DNA of 52,026 nt from Candidatus Campbelliibacteriota bacterium. GTDB lineage: Bacteria; Patescibacteriota; Minisyncoccia; Phycocordibacterales; CSBR16-193. This document shows positions 42,038 through 50,769 of the stretch, piece by piece; positions within the stretch are counted from its first letter, which is position 1; every line of letters begins with the position of its first letter. Location: contig SLDR01000016.1 in assembly GCA_007125155.1 (NCBI GenBank), positions 1 through 52,026 of the forward strand, given 5' to 3'. Under the pieces are notes generated by a model. The model saw only the letters and a list, made by a program, of their open reading frames with translations, was not told the DNA's origin and searched no databases. The position numbers and the translations under genes are program-made.

Positions 42038-43369
42038 ATGTTCGATCTAAAAGTAATAAACTCGGTTTTAAATCAGCTTGAGGAAGAAAGGGGAATACCC
42101 AGAGAAAAAATAGTGGAAGCCATAGAATGGGCTTTGGCAACCGCTTATAAAAAAGAATATGGAAAAAGAGGTCAGATAATAAGGGCGAAGTTCGATCTAA
42201 ATACCGGATCGGCCGAACTTGAACAGGTCAAGATAGTGGTGGACAAAGACACTGTTGTCTTCGAAGATGACACGACTGATAAAGAGGCCAGAAAGAAAGC
42301 CCTTGAAGAGGGCAAAATAATCTTCAATCCCGAACAGCATATATTCCTTGAAGATGCCAGAAAGATAAAAAGAGACTCTCAGATAGAAGAAGAGATATGT
42401 TTTCCTCTGGATAACGGTAAGGAATATGGACGGATAGCGTCCCAAACAGCAAAGCAGGTCATTATGCAAAAGATACGCGAAGCGGAAAAAGCCTCGGTAC
42501 TGAGCGAATTTGGGGAAAGAGAAGGAGAGATAGTAAGAGGAACGGTTCAACGTATTGAAAGAGGAAACATATTCGTGGACATGGAAAGGGCTACGGGTAT
42601 ACTTCCTTACGAAGAACAGATACCGGGTGAAAGATATCGCCAAGGGGAACGCATACGAGCCTATCTTTACCACGTCGAAGAAAGCCCTCGGGGGGTGTTT
42701 TTAAGGCTCTCCCGCTCCCACCCGATGTTCCTGGAGAAACTTTTCGAAGCCGAGGCTCCCGAAGTGGCCAACAAGGTCATAGAAATAAGATCGATCGCTC
42801 GGGAACCGGGTTCACGAAGTAAAATAGCAACATTCTCACATGATGACAGCATCGACCCTGTCGGCTCACTGGTCGGACAAAGAGGTGTCAGAGTTTCCAC
42901 TGTAATGAGCGAGCTGGGGGGTGAAAAGATAGACATAATCGAATGGTCTGACGATCCTAAGCAGTTCGTGGCCGACGCCCTTTCTCCGGCAACGGTCTTA
43001 AATGTCGAAATAGATGAAGAAAACAAAGAGGCTCATGTGGAAGTTCAAGAAGATCAACAGTCTTTGGCCATCGGTAGAGGAGGTCAAAATGTCCGTCTTG
43101 CGGCCCGGCTGACAGGGTGGAGGATCGACATAAAATCAATTGAGGGAGAATCCGTGGCGCAGGCGGACGAAAAGGGGGATTTCGAGATCCTGGAAGAGAC
43201 AGTTCAGGAGGGTGTCACAAAGGAAAATGAGGATACGGACAATGAAGGTGAAGGGGTTGCAGAGGAAAAAGAAAAAAACGAGGAAACAAAGACAGGAGAC
43301 GTTGAAGAATCAAAAGAATTGGACGAGACGGATAAAAAAAAGAATGACGAAAAAGAAAAAAGTCATTAA
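42038..43369 (+). CDS. nusA: Transcription factor NusA
   Basis: 443 residues from ATG 42038 (MFDLKVINSVLNQLEEERG); a TTG three codons earlier is also in frame. The N-terminal RNA polymerase-binding domain is followed by S1 (about 163-232, GEIVRGTVQRIERGNIFVDM), KH1 with VGSLVGQRGVRV and KH2 with AIGRGGQNVRLAARLTGWRI (about 345-365). The last 75 residues are a very acidic low-complexity tail in place of the acidic repeats of other species. It controls pausing, termination and antitermination. rimP and infB, its usual neighbours, are absent here. Confidence 0.95.
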   Translation: MFDLKVINSVLNQLEEERGIPREKIVEAIEWALATAYKKEYGKRGQIIRAKFDLNTGSAELEQVKIVVDKDTVVFEDDTTDKEARKKALEEGKIIFNPEQHIFLEDARKIKRDSQIEEEICFPLDNGKEYGRIASQTAKQVIMQKIREAEKASVLSEFGEREGEIVRGTVQRIERGNIFVDMERATGILPYEEQIPGERYRQGERIRAYLYHVEESPRGVFLRLSRSHPMFLEKLFEAEAPEVANKVIEIRSIAREPGSRSKIATFSHDDSIDPVGSLVGQRGVRVSTVMSELGGEKIDIIEWSDDPKQFVADALSPATVLNVEIDEENKEAHVEVQEDQQSLAIGRGGQNVRLAARLTGWRIDIKSIEGESVAQADEKGDFEILEETVQEGVTKENEDTDNEGEGVAEEKEKNEETKTGDVEESKELDETDKKKNDEKEKSH

Positions 43370-43428
43370 ATGCCTTTGAGCTTAATTTAAAAAATCATTA
43401 AATATTAAAAATTAACCAAAAATTGACT

Positions 43429-43959
43429 ATGAATCTATGGCACGATCTTCCGGCCGGAAAAAAGAATGAAATAAATGTAATTGTCGAGGTCTTTAGAGGA
43501 TCAAAGAACAAATACGAAATTGACAAAAAAACCGGTTTAATAGCGCTTGACAGAGTAATGCACACCGCCCAGGATTTCCCTTTCGATTACGGGTTCGTAC
43601 CACAAACTCTATGGGACGATGATGACGCGCTGGATGTCGTTATACTGACAACCTACCCCCTCTATCCGGGTATTCTTGTCAGAACTCGACCTGTGGCGAT
43701 AATGCAAATGATAGACAGCGGGGATCCCGATGACAAAATAATAGCGGTGCCCGCCGACGATCCTCGCTGGAAAGACACCAAAGATCTTTCGGATATAAAT
43801 AAGCATACTCTGAGAGAAATGAAACACTTTTATTCCACATATAAAGCACTGCAGGGAAAAGAGGTTGTGATCAAGGGTTTTAAGGGAAAGAAAGAGGCGG
43901 AAAAGGCGTTTGAAAGAAGTCTGGACCTTTACTCGAAAAAATATCAAAAAGGTAACTGA
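43429..43959 (+). CDS. ppa: Inorganic pyrophosphatase
   Basis: 176 residues from ATG 43429. The family I signature reads DDDDALDVVIL for DGDPLDVLVL, with the metal-binding aspartates kept, and the region FPFDYGFVPQT and NKHTLREMKHFYSTYK are typical. It hydrolyses pyrophosphate and so drives nucleic acid and tRNA charging reactions. Monocistronic, with a terminator 45 bases on. Confidence 0.95.
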   Translation: MNLWHDLPAGKKNEINVIVEVFRGSKNKYEIDKKTGLIALDRVMHTAQDFPFDYGFVPQTLWDDDDALDVVILTTYPLYPGILVRTRPVAIMQMIDSGDPDDKIIAVPADDPRWKDTKDLSDINKHTLREMKHFYSTYKALQGKEVVIKGFKGKKEAEKAFERSLDLYSKKYQKGN

Positions 43960-44003
43960 CCGACCCTAAGGGTCGCGGTACAAGGATCGATCCATATCAA
44001 AAG

Positions 44004-44036
44004 AACCTCCTTATCGTTAATATGAGGAGGTTTTTT
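44004..44036 (+). terminator. Terminator after ppa
   Basis: AACCTCCT (44004-44011) pairs with AGGAGGTT (44025-44032), extended by two or three weaker pairs, followed by six Ts. Confidence 0.8.
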
Positions 44037-44070
44037 ATTATTCCGCGAGGCGAGATGGCGGTCAACACCT

Positions 44071-44099
44071 TTGGGATAAGATTAAAAGGATGTTATAAT
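44071..44099 (+). promoter_or_regulatory. Promoter of the acidic membrane protein gene
   Basis: TTGGGA (44071-44076), 17 bases, TATAAT (44094-44099). The -10 is perfect; the -35 is weak. Confidence 0.55.
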
Positions 44100-44139
44100 T
44101 AATCAGGTCAAAAACGCTTTACAAGCTTAATAAATATAT

Positions 44140-44460
44140 ATGCAAGAAGAAAAAAACGAAGATAAAGAAATTCACACGGAGAATATAAGCGGGAACAAAG
44201 AAGAGAATGTCTTTCATACGGAACGCGAATCCGAAGATAACAAGAATCCCGTTGGCCCTCTTATAGGGATAATCCTTATTATAGTAATAATAGTTTTGGG
44301 TGCGGTATTTTTCTGGACACAAGACAATGCGACCATTCCGGTCGAAGAAGAACCCGTTTTGGATGATGAACTTGAAGATGATGAGGAGGATGAGGAAGAC
44401 GATCTGATCGAAGAAGTTCCCGAAGAACCCGAGATAATCGATCTGGAGTTCGAAGAATAA
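44140..44460 (+). CDS. Single-pass membrane protein with acidic ends
   Basis: 106 residues: a charged N-terminal 36 residues, one hydrophobic helix (about 39-60, GPLIGIILIIVIIVLGAVFFW), and a C-terminal 46-residue stretch made mostly of Asp, Glu, Pro and Leu. Low-complexity acidic domain, probably extracytoplasmic. No family recognised. It has its own promoter and is enclosed by terminators on both sides. Confidence 0.75.
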   Translation: MQEEKNEDKEIHTENISGNKEENVFHTERESEDNKNPVGPLIGIILIIVIIVLGAVFFWTQDNATIPVEEEPVLDDELEDDEEDEEDDLIEEVPEEPEIIDLEFEE

Positions 44461-44490
44461 GAAGAATAATTAAGAGTGTTAATGAGTCAA

Positions 44491-44523
44491 ACCGCCCTTT
44501 CGTTAAAAAAACGAAAGGGCGGT
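44491..44523. terminator. Strong bidirectional terminator
   Basis: ACCGCCCTTTCGTT (44491-44504) pairs perfectly with AACGAAAGGGCGGT (44510-44523) around an A-only loop. Confidence 0.85.
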
Positions 44524-44563
44524 CTTTGATCATCAATTACAAAAAACCGTACTTATTTGTGAT

Positions 44564-44592
44564 TTGGGTAATGATAACTCGCGTGATATACT
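44564..44592 (+). promoter_or_regulatory. Trigger factor gene promoter
   Basis: TTGGGT (44564-44569), 17 bases, TATACT (44587-44592). It lies 34 bases before tig. Confidence 0.6.
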
Positions 44593-44626
44593 GCGTCAGA
44601 CCTTGTGAATAAATGATAAATAATAT

Positions 44627-45772
44627 ATGAAACCAATAAGTAAAAACATTTCTATCGATCAAAAGGAAAGCTCTGAGGTTGAAATAACCGCGGAGATCCC
44701 CTCTGAAGAAGTTGCTAAACAATACAAAAAAACCTTGGAAGAAGCTCGAACGGATTTCGAAATGGATGGGTTTCGAAAAGGAAAGGCGCCCCTGGAAGTG
44801 GTTGAGAAGAGTATCGGACAAGGTGCCCTTATGCAAAGAACGGCCGAGTCATTAATAAAAGATGAGTATCCCCGAATTTTGAGTAACGAGAAAATATCTC
44901 CCTTAGGTCAACCTCAGGTGACGATAACGAAGATAGCTCCCGAAAACGATCTGGGGTTCAAGATAAAAACAGCAACCATGCCGAAAGTTGAGGTCGGAGA
45001 TTATAAAAAAATAGCAAAAAAAGTATTGGCCGAAAATCCCCTATCTGAAAATCCCGAGATCACCGATAAGGAACTGAACGAGACCTTATATAACATTCGA
45101 GCCAGTCACGTCATGGAGGAAAGGAGGCAGAAGGGAGAGAAGGTTCCCTCACCCGAATCATTAAAAGAAGAAGATCTCCCCACCCTTACGGATGAATTTG
45201 TATCCTCGTTGGGAGAATTCTCTGATTTAAATGATTTCCATACAAAGATAAAAGAGCATCTGTCGAGACAGAAAAAAGGCAAAGAGCAAGAAAGATTATG
45301 GACTCTTATTCTTGAAGGGATCGTGAACGAATCAAAAATTGACTTGCCGGCAATACTTGTTGAATCAGAGCTTGATAAAATGATGGCCCAATTGAAAGAC
45401 GATGTGGAACGTGCCGGATTGCAGTTTCCTGAATATTTATCGAAGATAAAAAAGACCGAAGAAGAGATCCGTTCCGAGTGGAGAGAGAACGCCAAAAAAA
45501 GAGCACAGACCCAATTGGTCCTAAATGAGATCGCTTCCAAAGAGAGCATCACGCCCGATCCGGAGATCGTTGAAGCTCAAACCAAAAATCTTTTGGAACA
45601 TTACAAAGAAGCTGACCCGGAAAAGGTCAAAACGTTCGTGGCTTCACAAATGACAAATGAAAAAACACTTCTATTCTTAAGCTCACTAAATAATAAAGAA
45701 ACTGAAATACCGGAAGAGAAAAACTCGGATGAAATAAAGGATAAAAACGAAAAAAGATCGGAGAAAAAGTGA
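44627..45772 (+). CDS. tig: Trigger factor without PPIase domain
   Basis: 381 residues. The ribosome-binding N-terminal domain ends in the signature GFRKGKAPLEV (about 48-58). After about residue 145 the family normally has an FKBP-like PPIase domain; here that region is replaced by a direct passage into helices (EIPEITDKELNETLYNIRASHVMEERRQKGEKVPS) and the C-terminal substrate-holding arms (EQERLWTLILEGIVNESKIDLPAILVESELDKMM). It catches nascent chains at L23. The C-terminal tail is Glu/Lys rich. Confidence 0.9.
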   Translation: MKPISKNISIDQKESSEVEITAEIPSEEVAKQYKKTLEEARTDFEMDGFRKGKAPLEVVEKSIGQGALMQRTAESLIKDEYPRILSNEKISPLGQPQVTITKIAPENDLGFKIKTATMPKVEVGDYKKIAKKVLAENPLSENPEITDKELNETLYNIRASHVMEERRQKGEKVPSPESLKEEDLPTLTDEFVSSLGEFSDLNDFHTKIKEHLSRQKKGKEQERLWTLILEGIVNESKIDLPAILVESELDKMMAQLKDDVERAGLQFPEYLSKIKKTEEEIRSEWRENAKKRAQTQLVLNEIASKESITPDPEIVEAQTKNLLEHYKEADPEKVKTFVASQMTNEKTLLFLSSLNNKETEIPEEKNSDEIKDKNEKRSEKK

Positions 45773-45883
45773 TACTCTATCAATAACCGGGTGTGTCCTG
45801 ATAAAAATATCACGAACACCCGTTGATCTCCCTCGATCAGGTCTTCTCGGTAAACCCTTAAAAGGTTGATCTTTAAGAAATGT

Positions 45884-45911
45884 TTGTTTAAAAAAGATGT
45901 TGTGTTATATT
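45884..45911 (+). promoter_or_regulatory. clpP promoter
   Basis: TTGTTT (45884-45889), 16 bases, TATATT (45906-45911), 25 bases before the start. Confidence 0.5.
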
Positions 45912-45936
45912 TAAGCAATAATCTCGGACCAGACCT

Positions 45937-46515
45937 ATGTTGATACCTACCGTTATAGAAAAATCCCAGTTCGGAGAGCGAGCTTATGACATTTACTCAC
46001 GTCTTTTGCGTGAGCATATAGTCTTTTTAGGGGGAGTCATAAATGACAATATGGCCAATACGGTAATAGCCCAGCTATTATTCCTTCAGTCTGAAAATCC
46101 TCAAAAAGACATCCAGCTATACATAAACTCCCCCGGAGGATCGGTAACATCAACCCTTGCGATGTTGGACACCATGAACCACATCAAAAACGACGTGTCC
46201 ACCGTTTGCATAGGTATAGCCGCCTCGGGAGCGGCCATAATATTGTCAGCCGGAGCAAAAAACAAAAGATTTGCTCTTCCGAATTCCGAGATTATGATAC
46301 ATCAGCCTTGGGGCGGTGCAGAAGGCAGAGCTTCCGATATAGAGATCACCGCTAAGCACATAATAAAAACAAGAGAAAAGCTGAATAAGATCCTGGCCAA
46401 AAATACCGGAAAAGCACTGTCCGGCATCGAAAAAGATGTTGACAGGGATTTTTTCATGTCTTCGGAAGAAGCAAAGAAATACGGAATAATAGACAAGATA
46501 TATTCCGGCAAGTAA
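45937..46515 (+). CDS. clpP: ATP-dependent Clp protease proteolytic subunit
   Basis: 192 residues. Catalytic Ser97 (IAASGAA), His122 (MIHQPWGG) and an Asp near 168-171 (VDRDFFMS) are in place; YINSPGGSV is the oxyanion-side motif. ClpP forms a double heptamer fed by ClpX or ClpA/C, which are not encoded here. It follows tig, a common linkage. The gap 46516-46789 contains an A/T-rich hairpin with T-run (ACGAAAAA 46667-46674 / TTTTTCGT 46680-46687) as a weak terminator candidate, and nothing else supported. Confidence 0.96.
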   Translation: MLIPTVIEKSQFGERAYDIYSRLLREHIVFLGGVINDNMANTVIAQLLFLQSENPQKDIQLYINSPGGSVTSTLAMLDTMNHIKNDVSTVCIGIAASGAAIILSAGAKNKRFALPNSEIMIHQPWGGAEGRASDIEITAKHIIKTREKLNKILAKNTGKALSGIEKDVDRDFFMSSEEAKKYGIIDKIYSGK

Positions 46516-46789
46516 AGAGATGTCTTTGATCGCGAACCTTTAGACTCAAAAGACACTTTTTAAGGGGCTGTTTTTGTAAAAAGGATCAAACACGTCTTAA
46601 GTTCTTGTAAAAAGAAGTGCATTTAAAAAAGTGCAAGCATTTTATAACCAAGCTTGTTTGAAGTAGACGAAAAACCCTCTTTTTCGTTTTATACCAAGCA
46701 ATTGATCCAAGGTCGGTTCCGTCGGGGCAGATCTTAAATGAATCGAGATCCTTGAGACGACAAAGCAAGCCGAAAATTAAAATAATTTC

Positions 46790-48319
46790 ATGGAAATACA
46801 AATAATCTTGCTCCTACTGGGGGTTACGTTGATCACGGGTGTAGCTTTCGGATACTTTCTTCGTTGGATAATTTCAATGGGAAAACGTGGCTCAATGGAG
46901 CTAAAGATAAAACAAATGATGCTTGAGGCTCGCGATGAGGCTAAAAAAATAGTCTCCGAAGCCGAAAAAAAATCAGAAGAGATCCTCGAAAACGGCAGAA
47001 AAGAAATAAAGGAGAAAGAAAAACAGATCAAAAGATCCGAGGACCGTATCATAAAAAAAGAGGAATATATCGACCAACGTCAGATCGACCTGGACAAAGA
47101 AGAAGACCTGATAAAAGAAAAAATGGCTCAGGCTGAAGCCATAAAGGCCGAGGCTGAATCTTTGGATCAGCAAAAAGTTGTAGAACTCGAAAAAATAACG
47201 GGTCTCAGCAAAGATGAGGCCAAGGAGGAGCTCTTGGCGCAAATGGAAAAGAACGCCGAAGAGGATCTCTTGGTTCGGATGCGCAAATTGGAGAATATCG
47301 GCTCCGAAAAACTTGAAAACAGAGCCAGAGAAATACTTACCAGCGCAATTCATCGGCTTGGCAACTTTGTTGCATCCGACGTAATGTCGACAACGGTATC
47401 CATTCCATCTGATGAAATAAAGGGAAAGGTCATAGGCAAAGAAGGACGAAACATAAGAGCCTTTGAACGTGCGGCCGGGGTCGAAATAATAGTTGATGAC
47501 ACTCCCGGTTCTATCACAATATCCTCTTTTGATCCGATAAGAAGACAGGTGGCCCGAATAGCCTTGGAGAATCTGATCCTGGATGGAAGGATCCAACCGG
47601 CCAAAATAGAGGAAGCGGTTGATACTGCTCAAAAAGAGATAAACCGGATAATTAAAGAAAAGGGAGAGCAGGCCGTTTACGAATGCGGTATTTATAATCT
47701 CGACCCGAAACTGGTATCTCTTTTGGGAAGGCTATACTTCAGAACAAGTTACGGGCAAAATGTTCTTCAACATTCCATCGAAATGGCCCACATAGCCGGA
47801 ATGATCGCCGAAGAACTCGGTGCAAATGTTTCTGTTGCCAAGACCGGTGCGATCCTTCACGACATTGGAAAAGCGGTGGACCATGAAGTCGTGGGGACAC
47901 ATGTTCAGATAGGTCGCCGAATACTTCAAAAATTCAATGTAAACGAAGATATAATCAAAGCAATGCAGTCTCACCATGAGGAATATCCCTATGAGACCAT
48001 TGAATCGATAATAGTTCAGGTGGCCGACTCAATATCCGGGAGCCGACCGGGAGCAAGAAGGGACACCGTGGAAAATTACCTTAAAAGATTGAAAGAACTT
48101 GAATCCATAGCCAACTCCTTCGAGGGTATAGAGAAATCCTTCGCTCTGCAAGCCGGAAGGGAGGTCAGAGTATTCGTAACCCCGGAGAAGGTAAGTGATC
48201 TGGAAGCTAAAAAGTTGGCACGAGACATAGCTCTAAAGATAGAACAGGAGCTGAAGTACCCCGGAGAGGTTAAAATTAACGTAATAAGAGAGACCCGCGT
48301 CACAGAGTACGCGAGATAG
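46790..48319 (+). CDS. rny: Ribonuclease Y
   Basis: 509 residues: an N-terminal membrane helix (about 4-24), a long charged coiled coil (about 35-175), a KH domain with KGKVIGKEGRNIRAFERAAGVEI (about 208-230), and an HD domain with GAILHDIGKAVDHE (about 352-365). RNase Y is a membrane-bound endonuclease that begins mRNA decay. All parts are intact and the length is normal. Confidence 0.97.
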   Translation: MEIQIILLLLGVTLITGVAFGYFLRWIISMGKRGSMELKIKQMMLEARDEAKKIVSEAEKKSEEILENGRKEIKEKEKQIKRSEDRIIKKEEYIDQRQIDLDKEEDLIKEKMAQAEAIKAEAESLDQQKVVELEKITGLSKDEAKEELLAQMEKNAEEDLLVRMRKLENIGSEKLENRAREILTSAIHRLGNFVASDVMSTTVSIPSDEIKGKVIGKEGRNIRAFERAAGVEIIVDDTPGSITISSFDPIRRQVARIALENLILDGRIQPAKIEEAVDTAQKEINRIIKEKGEQAVYECGIYNLDPKLVSLLGRLYFRTSYGQNVLQHSIEMAHIAGMIAEELGANVSVAKTGAILHDIGKAVDHEVVGTHVQIGRRILQKFNVNEDIIKAMQSHHEEYPYETIESIIVQVADSISGSRPGARRDTVENYLKRLKELESIANSFEGIEKSFALQAGREVRVFVTPEKVSDLEAKKLARDIALKIEQELKYPGEVKINVIRETRVTEYAR

Positions 48320-48349
48320 TTCGATCGGTCATTTTAGTACATAAATACG

Positions 48350-48379
48350 TTGCCAAATAAGCCTTATAAGGTATATAAT
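48350..48379 (+). promoter_or_regulatory. hup promoter
   Basis: TTGCCA (48350-48355), 18 bases, TATAAT (48374-48379). Two hairpins follow in the leader: TAGGTGTAAA (48385-48394) / TTTACGCCTA (48407-48416) and ACGCGG (48424-48429) / CCGCGT (48442-48447). Confidence 0.6.
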
Positions 48380-48488
48380 TATATTAGGTGTAAATAAATT
48401 AATAGTTTTACGCCTACTTTTAAACGCGGCGACACAATTAACCGCGTAAGGTCGAATACAAATAAGTCTAATTAAAAAATCCAAAATT

Positions 48489-48767
48489 ATGAACAAACAA
48501 GGACTTGTAGAAGTGGTACATGATAAGATCGGAGGCACAAAAACTCAATCTGAAGAAGTAATGGAAACCCTGATCTCCACCATAACTGACTGTCTAAAAA
48601 AAGGAGAAGATGTTTCCATTGCCGGCCTCGGTATCTTCTCAACGAAAGAACGTCAGGCGCGTCAGGCGCGTAATCCTCGCACCGGTGAGACAATAAACGT
48701 TCCGGCAATGAAAGTACCTAAATTTAAACCCGCCAAAGGTTTGAAGGATGCCGTAAGAAATTCATAG
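48489..48767 (+). CDS. hup: HU-family DNA-binding protein
   Basis: 92 residues with the HU fold: MNKQGLVEVVHDKIGGTKTQSEEVMETLI (helical base), VSIAGLGIFSTKERQARQARNPRTGE (beta arm with the RNPRTG tip) and VPKFKPAKGLKDAV. It bends and compacts DNA. A lone gene with its own promoter and a strong terminator. Confidence 0.95.
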   Translation: MNKQGLVEVVHDKIGGTKTQSEEVMETLISTITDCLKKGEDVSIAGLGIFSTKERQARQARNPRTGETINVPAMKVPKFKPAKGLKDAVRNS

Positions 48768-48784
48768 ATTTTTAAAAACTAGGT

Positions 48785-48819
48785 ATCAAAAAAACCCCTA
48801 TTTTAGGGGTTTTTTTGAT
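48785..48819 (+). terminator. Strong terminator after hup
   Basis: ATCAAAAAAACCCCTA (48785-48800) pairs with TAGGGGTTTTTTTGAT (48804-48819) around a three-base loop, with the T-run inside the stem. Confidence 0.85.
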
Positions 48820-48842
48820 ATCCTTTTATTTGAATTTTTGTG

Positions 48843-48913
48843 TGCGGACACGGGGAATCGAACCCCGATCTCGGCCATGGCAAGGCCGCGTCATACCATT
48901 AAACTATGTCCGC
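48843..48913 (-). tRNA. tRNA-Gly (anticodon GCC)
   Basis: 71 nt cloverleaf: acceptor GCGGACA/TGTCCGC, D loop with TAATGGTA, anticodon stem CGGCC/GGCCG around TTGCCAT, and T arm with GTTCGAATC. The 3' CCA is not encoded. Confidence 0.95.
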
Positions 48914-49288
48914 AATACTCTTTTAACAACGAACCGTCCGGATGCGATCAAGCGGTTAATAAAAATTAATTGACCAAATTCAATGTTAACAAAAAACACG
49001 TTCTCTAGCAATTTCTTTATGCATTTGATCATTAGAGATCAAATTTTCAAAAACAATAAGGACCCGGTGTTCATCGAAATTTCATATCTTAAAAAACAAA
49101 CTTCGATCACTTATGAAACTTCCATTTTCTCTGATGGAAAAGATAAATAAAAATAAAATAAAGTTCGGTATCTATTTCCAAACATACCAAACCGAAAACG
49201 ATCATCACGGCGACGGGAATAGACAGACATAAGGATCGGACACCTTAAAAAATAAAAGACCGTTGGGCATAAACTGTGGACAAAATGT
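48914..49288. other. A/T-rich intergenic region
   Basis: The 375-base gap between the tRNA-Gly gene and the RNHCP gene. Apart from the small frame at 49019-49150 described separately, I see only scattered A/T tracts and an isolated TGTGGACAA at about 49276-49284 near the RNHCP gene end. No promoter, terminator or structured element is convincing. Confidence 0.5.
49019..49150 (+). CDS. Possible small ORF, 43 residues
   Basis: ATG 49019 to TAA 49150. The peptide (MHLIIRDQIFKNNKDPVFIE and onward) has no stop-rich character but is short, A/T rich and lacks a ribosome binding site. Upstream TTGACC has no good -10. Reported only because it is the longest plausible frame in the gap; it may be chance. 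Confidence 0.2.
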   Translation: MHLIIRDQIFKNNKDPVFIEISYLKKQTSITYETSIFSDGKDK

Positions 49289-49567
49289 TCACATTCCGAC
49301 AAGCCGGTCCAACGAATCCCGGCCATTCATTTTGTTCTTTTTTTCAAACCCGCAGTTCGTACACCTATGCTTTATCCATTTTTCAGAAACGGAATAGTGA
49401 TACTCTACAGGCCTCATTAGCCCCCCGCACGATGACATTCTGTCACCGGGATCGATGTCGACATGCTTGCTCCAAAGACATTTGGGACAGTGGTTTGTGT
49501 AGCCATCGCCTTGAACGAATTCGTTGCAGTTCTCACATTCAAAATTTTCGATTCTTTTTTTAAACAT
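49289..49567 (-). CDS. RNHCP-type zinc-ribbon protein
   Basis: 92 residues. Three zinc-ribbon-like pairs: CENC (about 11-14), the signature YTNHCPKCLWSKHVD (about 23-37, the RNHCP motif), a CGG segment and CTNC (about 69-72). Small proteins of this family occur widely in streamlined bacteria and probably bind RNA or protein through zinc, but have no proven role. No operon partner. Confidence 0.85.
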   Translation of the reverse strand: MFKKRIENFECENCNEFVQGDGYTNHCPKCLWSKHVDIDPGDRMSSCGGLMRPVEYHYSVSEKWIKHRCTNCGFEKKNKMNGRDSLDRLVGM

Positions 49568-49737
49568 ATTCTCCGGTCCGCTCCGGATCGATTCAAATAT
49601 TTTTTATAAACGTTCCAATTGAAGAAAAACGGTCATGTGTTATTCTTTATTATTATTGATCTAAAGAATCATAAAGAGATAATACACATATTCCTTTACT
49701 TTTCATACCTTAATAATTAAAACCAAAAGACGAACTG

Positions 49738-50136
49738 ATGAAAAAGAACAATGAAATAGATAAAATCCTCGTAGTTGATGATGACCCCTTCATCTGTGAG
49801 ATATATAAAAAAGTATTTGATAAAGAAGGGATCGAAACGGAGTTCCTGCATTCCGGGATAGAGATGCTCGAAAAACTAAGAGAAAAGAAGGATGATTGCA
49901 AGGTAATACTTTTAGACATATTCATGCCGGACATGGATGGTTTTGAGGCCCTCGAAGAGGCCCATAAGGAAGATCTGATCAACGAAACTTTTGTAATAAT
50001 GCTAAGCAACCAGGCCGATCAAGTGGCTAAAAAAAAGGCTGAGAAATTGGGAGCCAAAAAATTCATAGTAAAATCATCGTTGCTTCCGGAAGATATAACC
50101 AAAGAAGTTATAAAAGCTTGCAAAGAAAACCTTTAA
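49738..50136 (+). CDS. Single-domain response regulator (CheY-like receiver)
   Basis: 132 residues covering only a receiver domain: acidic pocket Asp14-Asp15, phosphoacceptor Asp60 (LLDIFMPDMDG), Ser90 and Lys112 (FIVKSS). There is no output domain and no histidine kinase nearby, so it must act through a partner, possibly pilus motility. Upstream, complementary GTGT/ACAC and TCTTTA/TAAAGA segments (49637-49687) could form a leader hairpin. Confidence 0.92.
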   Translation: MKKNNEIDKILVVDDDPFICEIYKKVFDKEGIETEFLHSGIEMLEKLREKKDDCKVILLDIFMPDMDGFEALEEAHKEDLINETFVIMLSNQADQVAKKKAEKLGAKKFIVKSSLLPEDITKEVIKACKENL

Positions 50137-50168
50137 CGTTGATAGGATCCTTTAAAAGGATAAAAGTG

Positions 50169-50239
50169 TCGGGGAGCCGAGAATCGAACTCGAGCCTCAC
50201 GCTCCCAAAGCGTGTATACTACCATTATACTACTCCCCG
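50169..50239 (-). tRNA. tRNA-Pro (anticodon TGG)
   Basis: 71 nt cloverleaf: acceptor CGGGGAG/CTCCCCG, anticodon stem CACGC/GCGTG around TTTGGGA, T loop GTTCGATTC. The 3' CCA is not encoded. Confidence 0.95.
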
Positions 50240-50322
50240 ATCAAAAATATCTCCGTGATATGAACTTATGTCTAAATAAACGTTATTCAGGCGAACATAG
50301 TTTAACATATAAAGACAACCGA

Positions 50323-50706
50323 TTAAAGAAAGATATCTTCCATTATCTTGATCTCTAAAAGATCGCCACTGTAAGAAAAAAAGACCATTACAAGATCTAT
50401 GGACCAAGGGTGATCTTCACGTCCGACACGTTCCAGGAAATTAAGAGCTGTTTTTTCAATTTTTTTTATCTTCTTTATACCGATCCTTTCCGACATCTCC
50501 ATTTCACCTTCAGCGGTTCGACCGAAGCAGCTTTTTACCTCGATAAAATGGAACCTGTTATTTCTAAAGGCGACAATATCGATCTCTCCGCCTTGGATCT
50601 TCAAATTTCTATCTACAATATCAAAGCCCATTTCGGAAAGATAAAAGACAGCGGCATTTTCGCCCTTGTCTCCTTTATCTTTCTTACTCCCTTTTGTTTT
50701 CAACAT
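50323..50706 (-). CDS. YraN/UPF0102 family nuclease-like protein
   Basis: 127 residues from ATG 50706, which places the start about ten residues before the conserved GDKGENAAVFYLSEMGF, as in the family; an upstream ATG at 50769 adds 21 residues. It has the Mrr/Holliday-junction-resolvase-like core: GGEIDIVAF (Glu41, Asp43) and FIEVKS (Glu56, Lys58). Function is unproven. In many genomes it neighbours rnhB or the competence gene dprA; here it lies by tRNA genes. Confidence 0.88.
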   Translation of the reverse strand: MLKTKGSKKDKGDKGENAAVFYLSEMGFDIVDRNLKIQGGEIDIVAFRNNRFHFIEVKSCFGRTAEGEMEMSERIGIKKIKKIEKTALNFLERVGREDHPWSIDLVMVFFSYSGDLLEIKIMEDIFL

Positions 50707-50769
50707 TTTTTGTAAAAGAATGTGATCCAAAAAAACAATTTTCCTGAACTTTTCCTGTCTTTTATGCAC

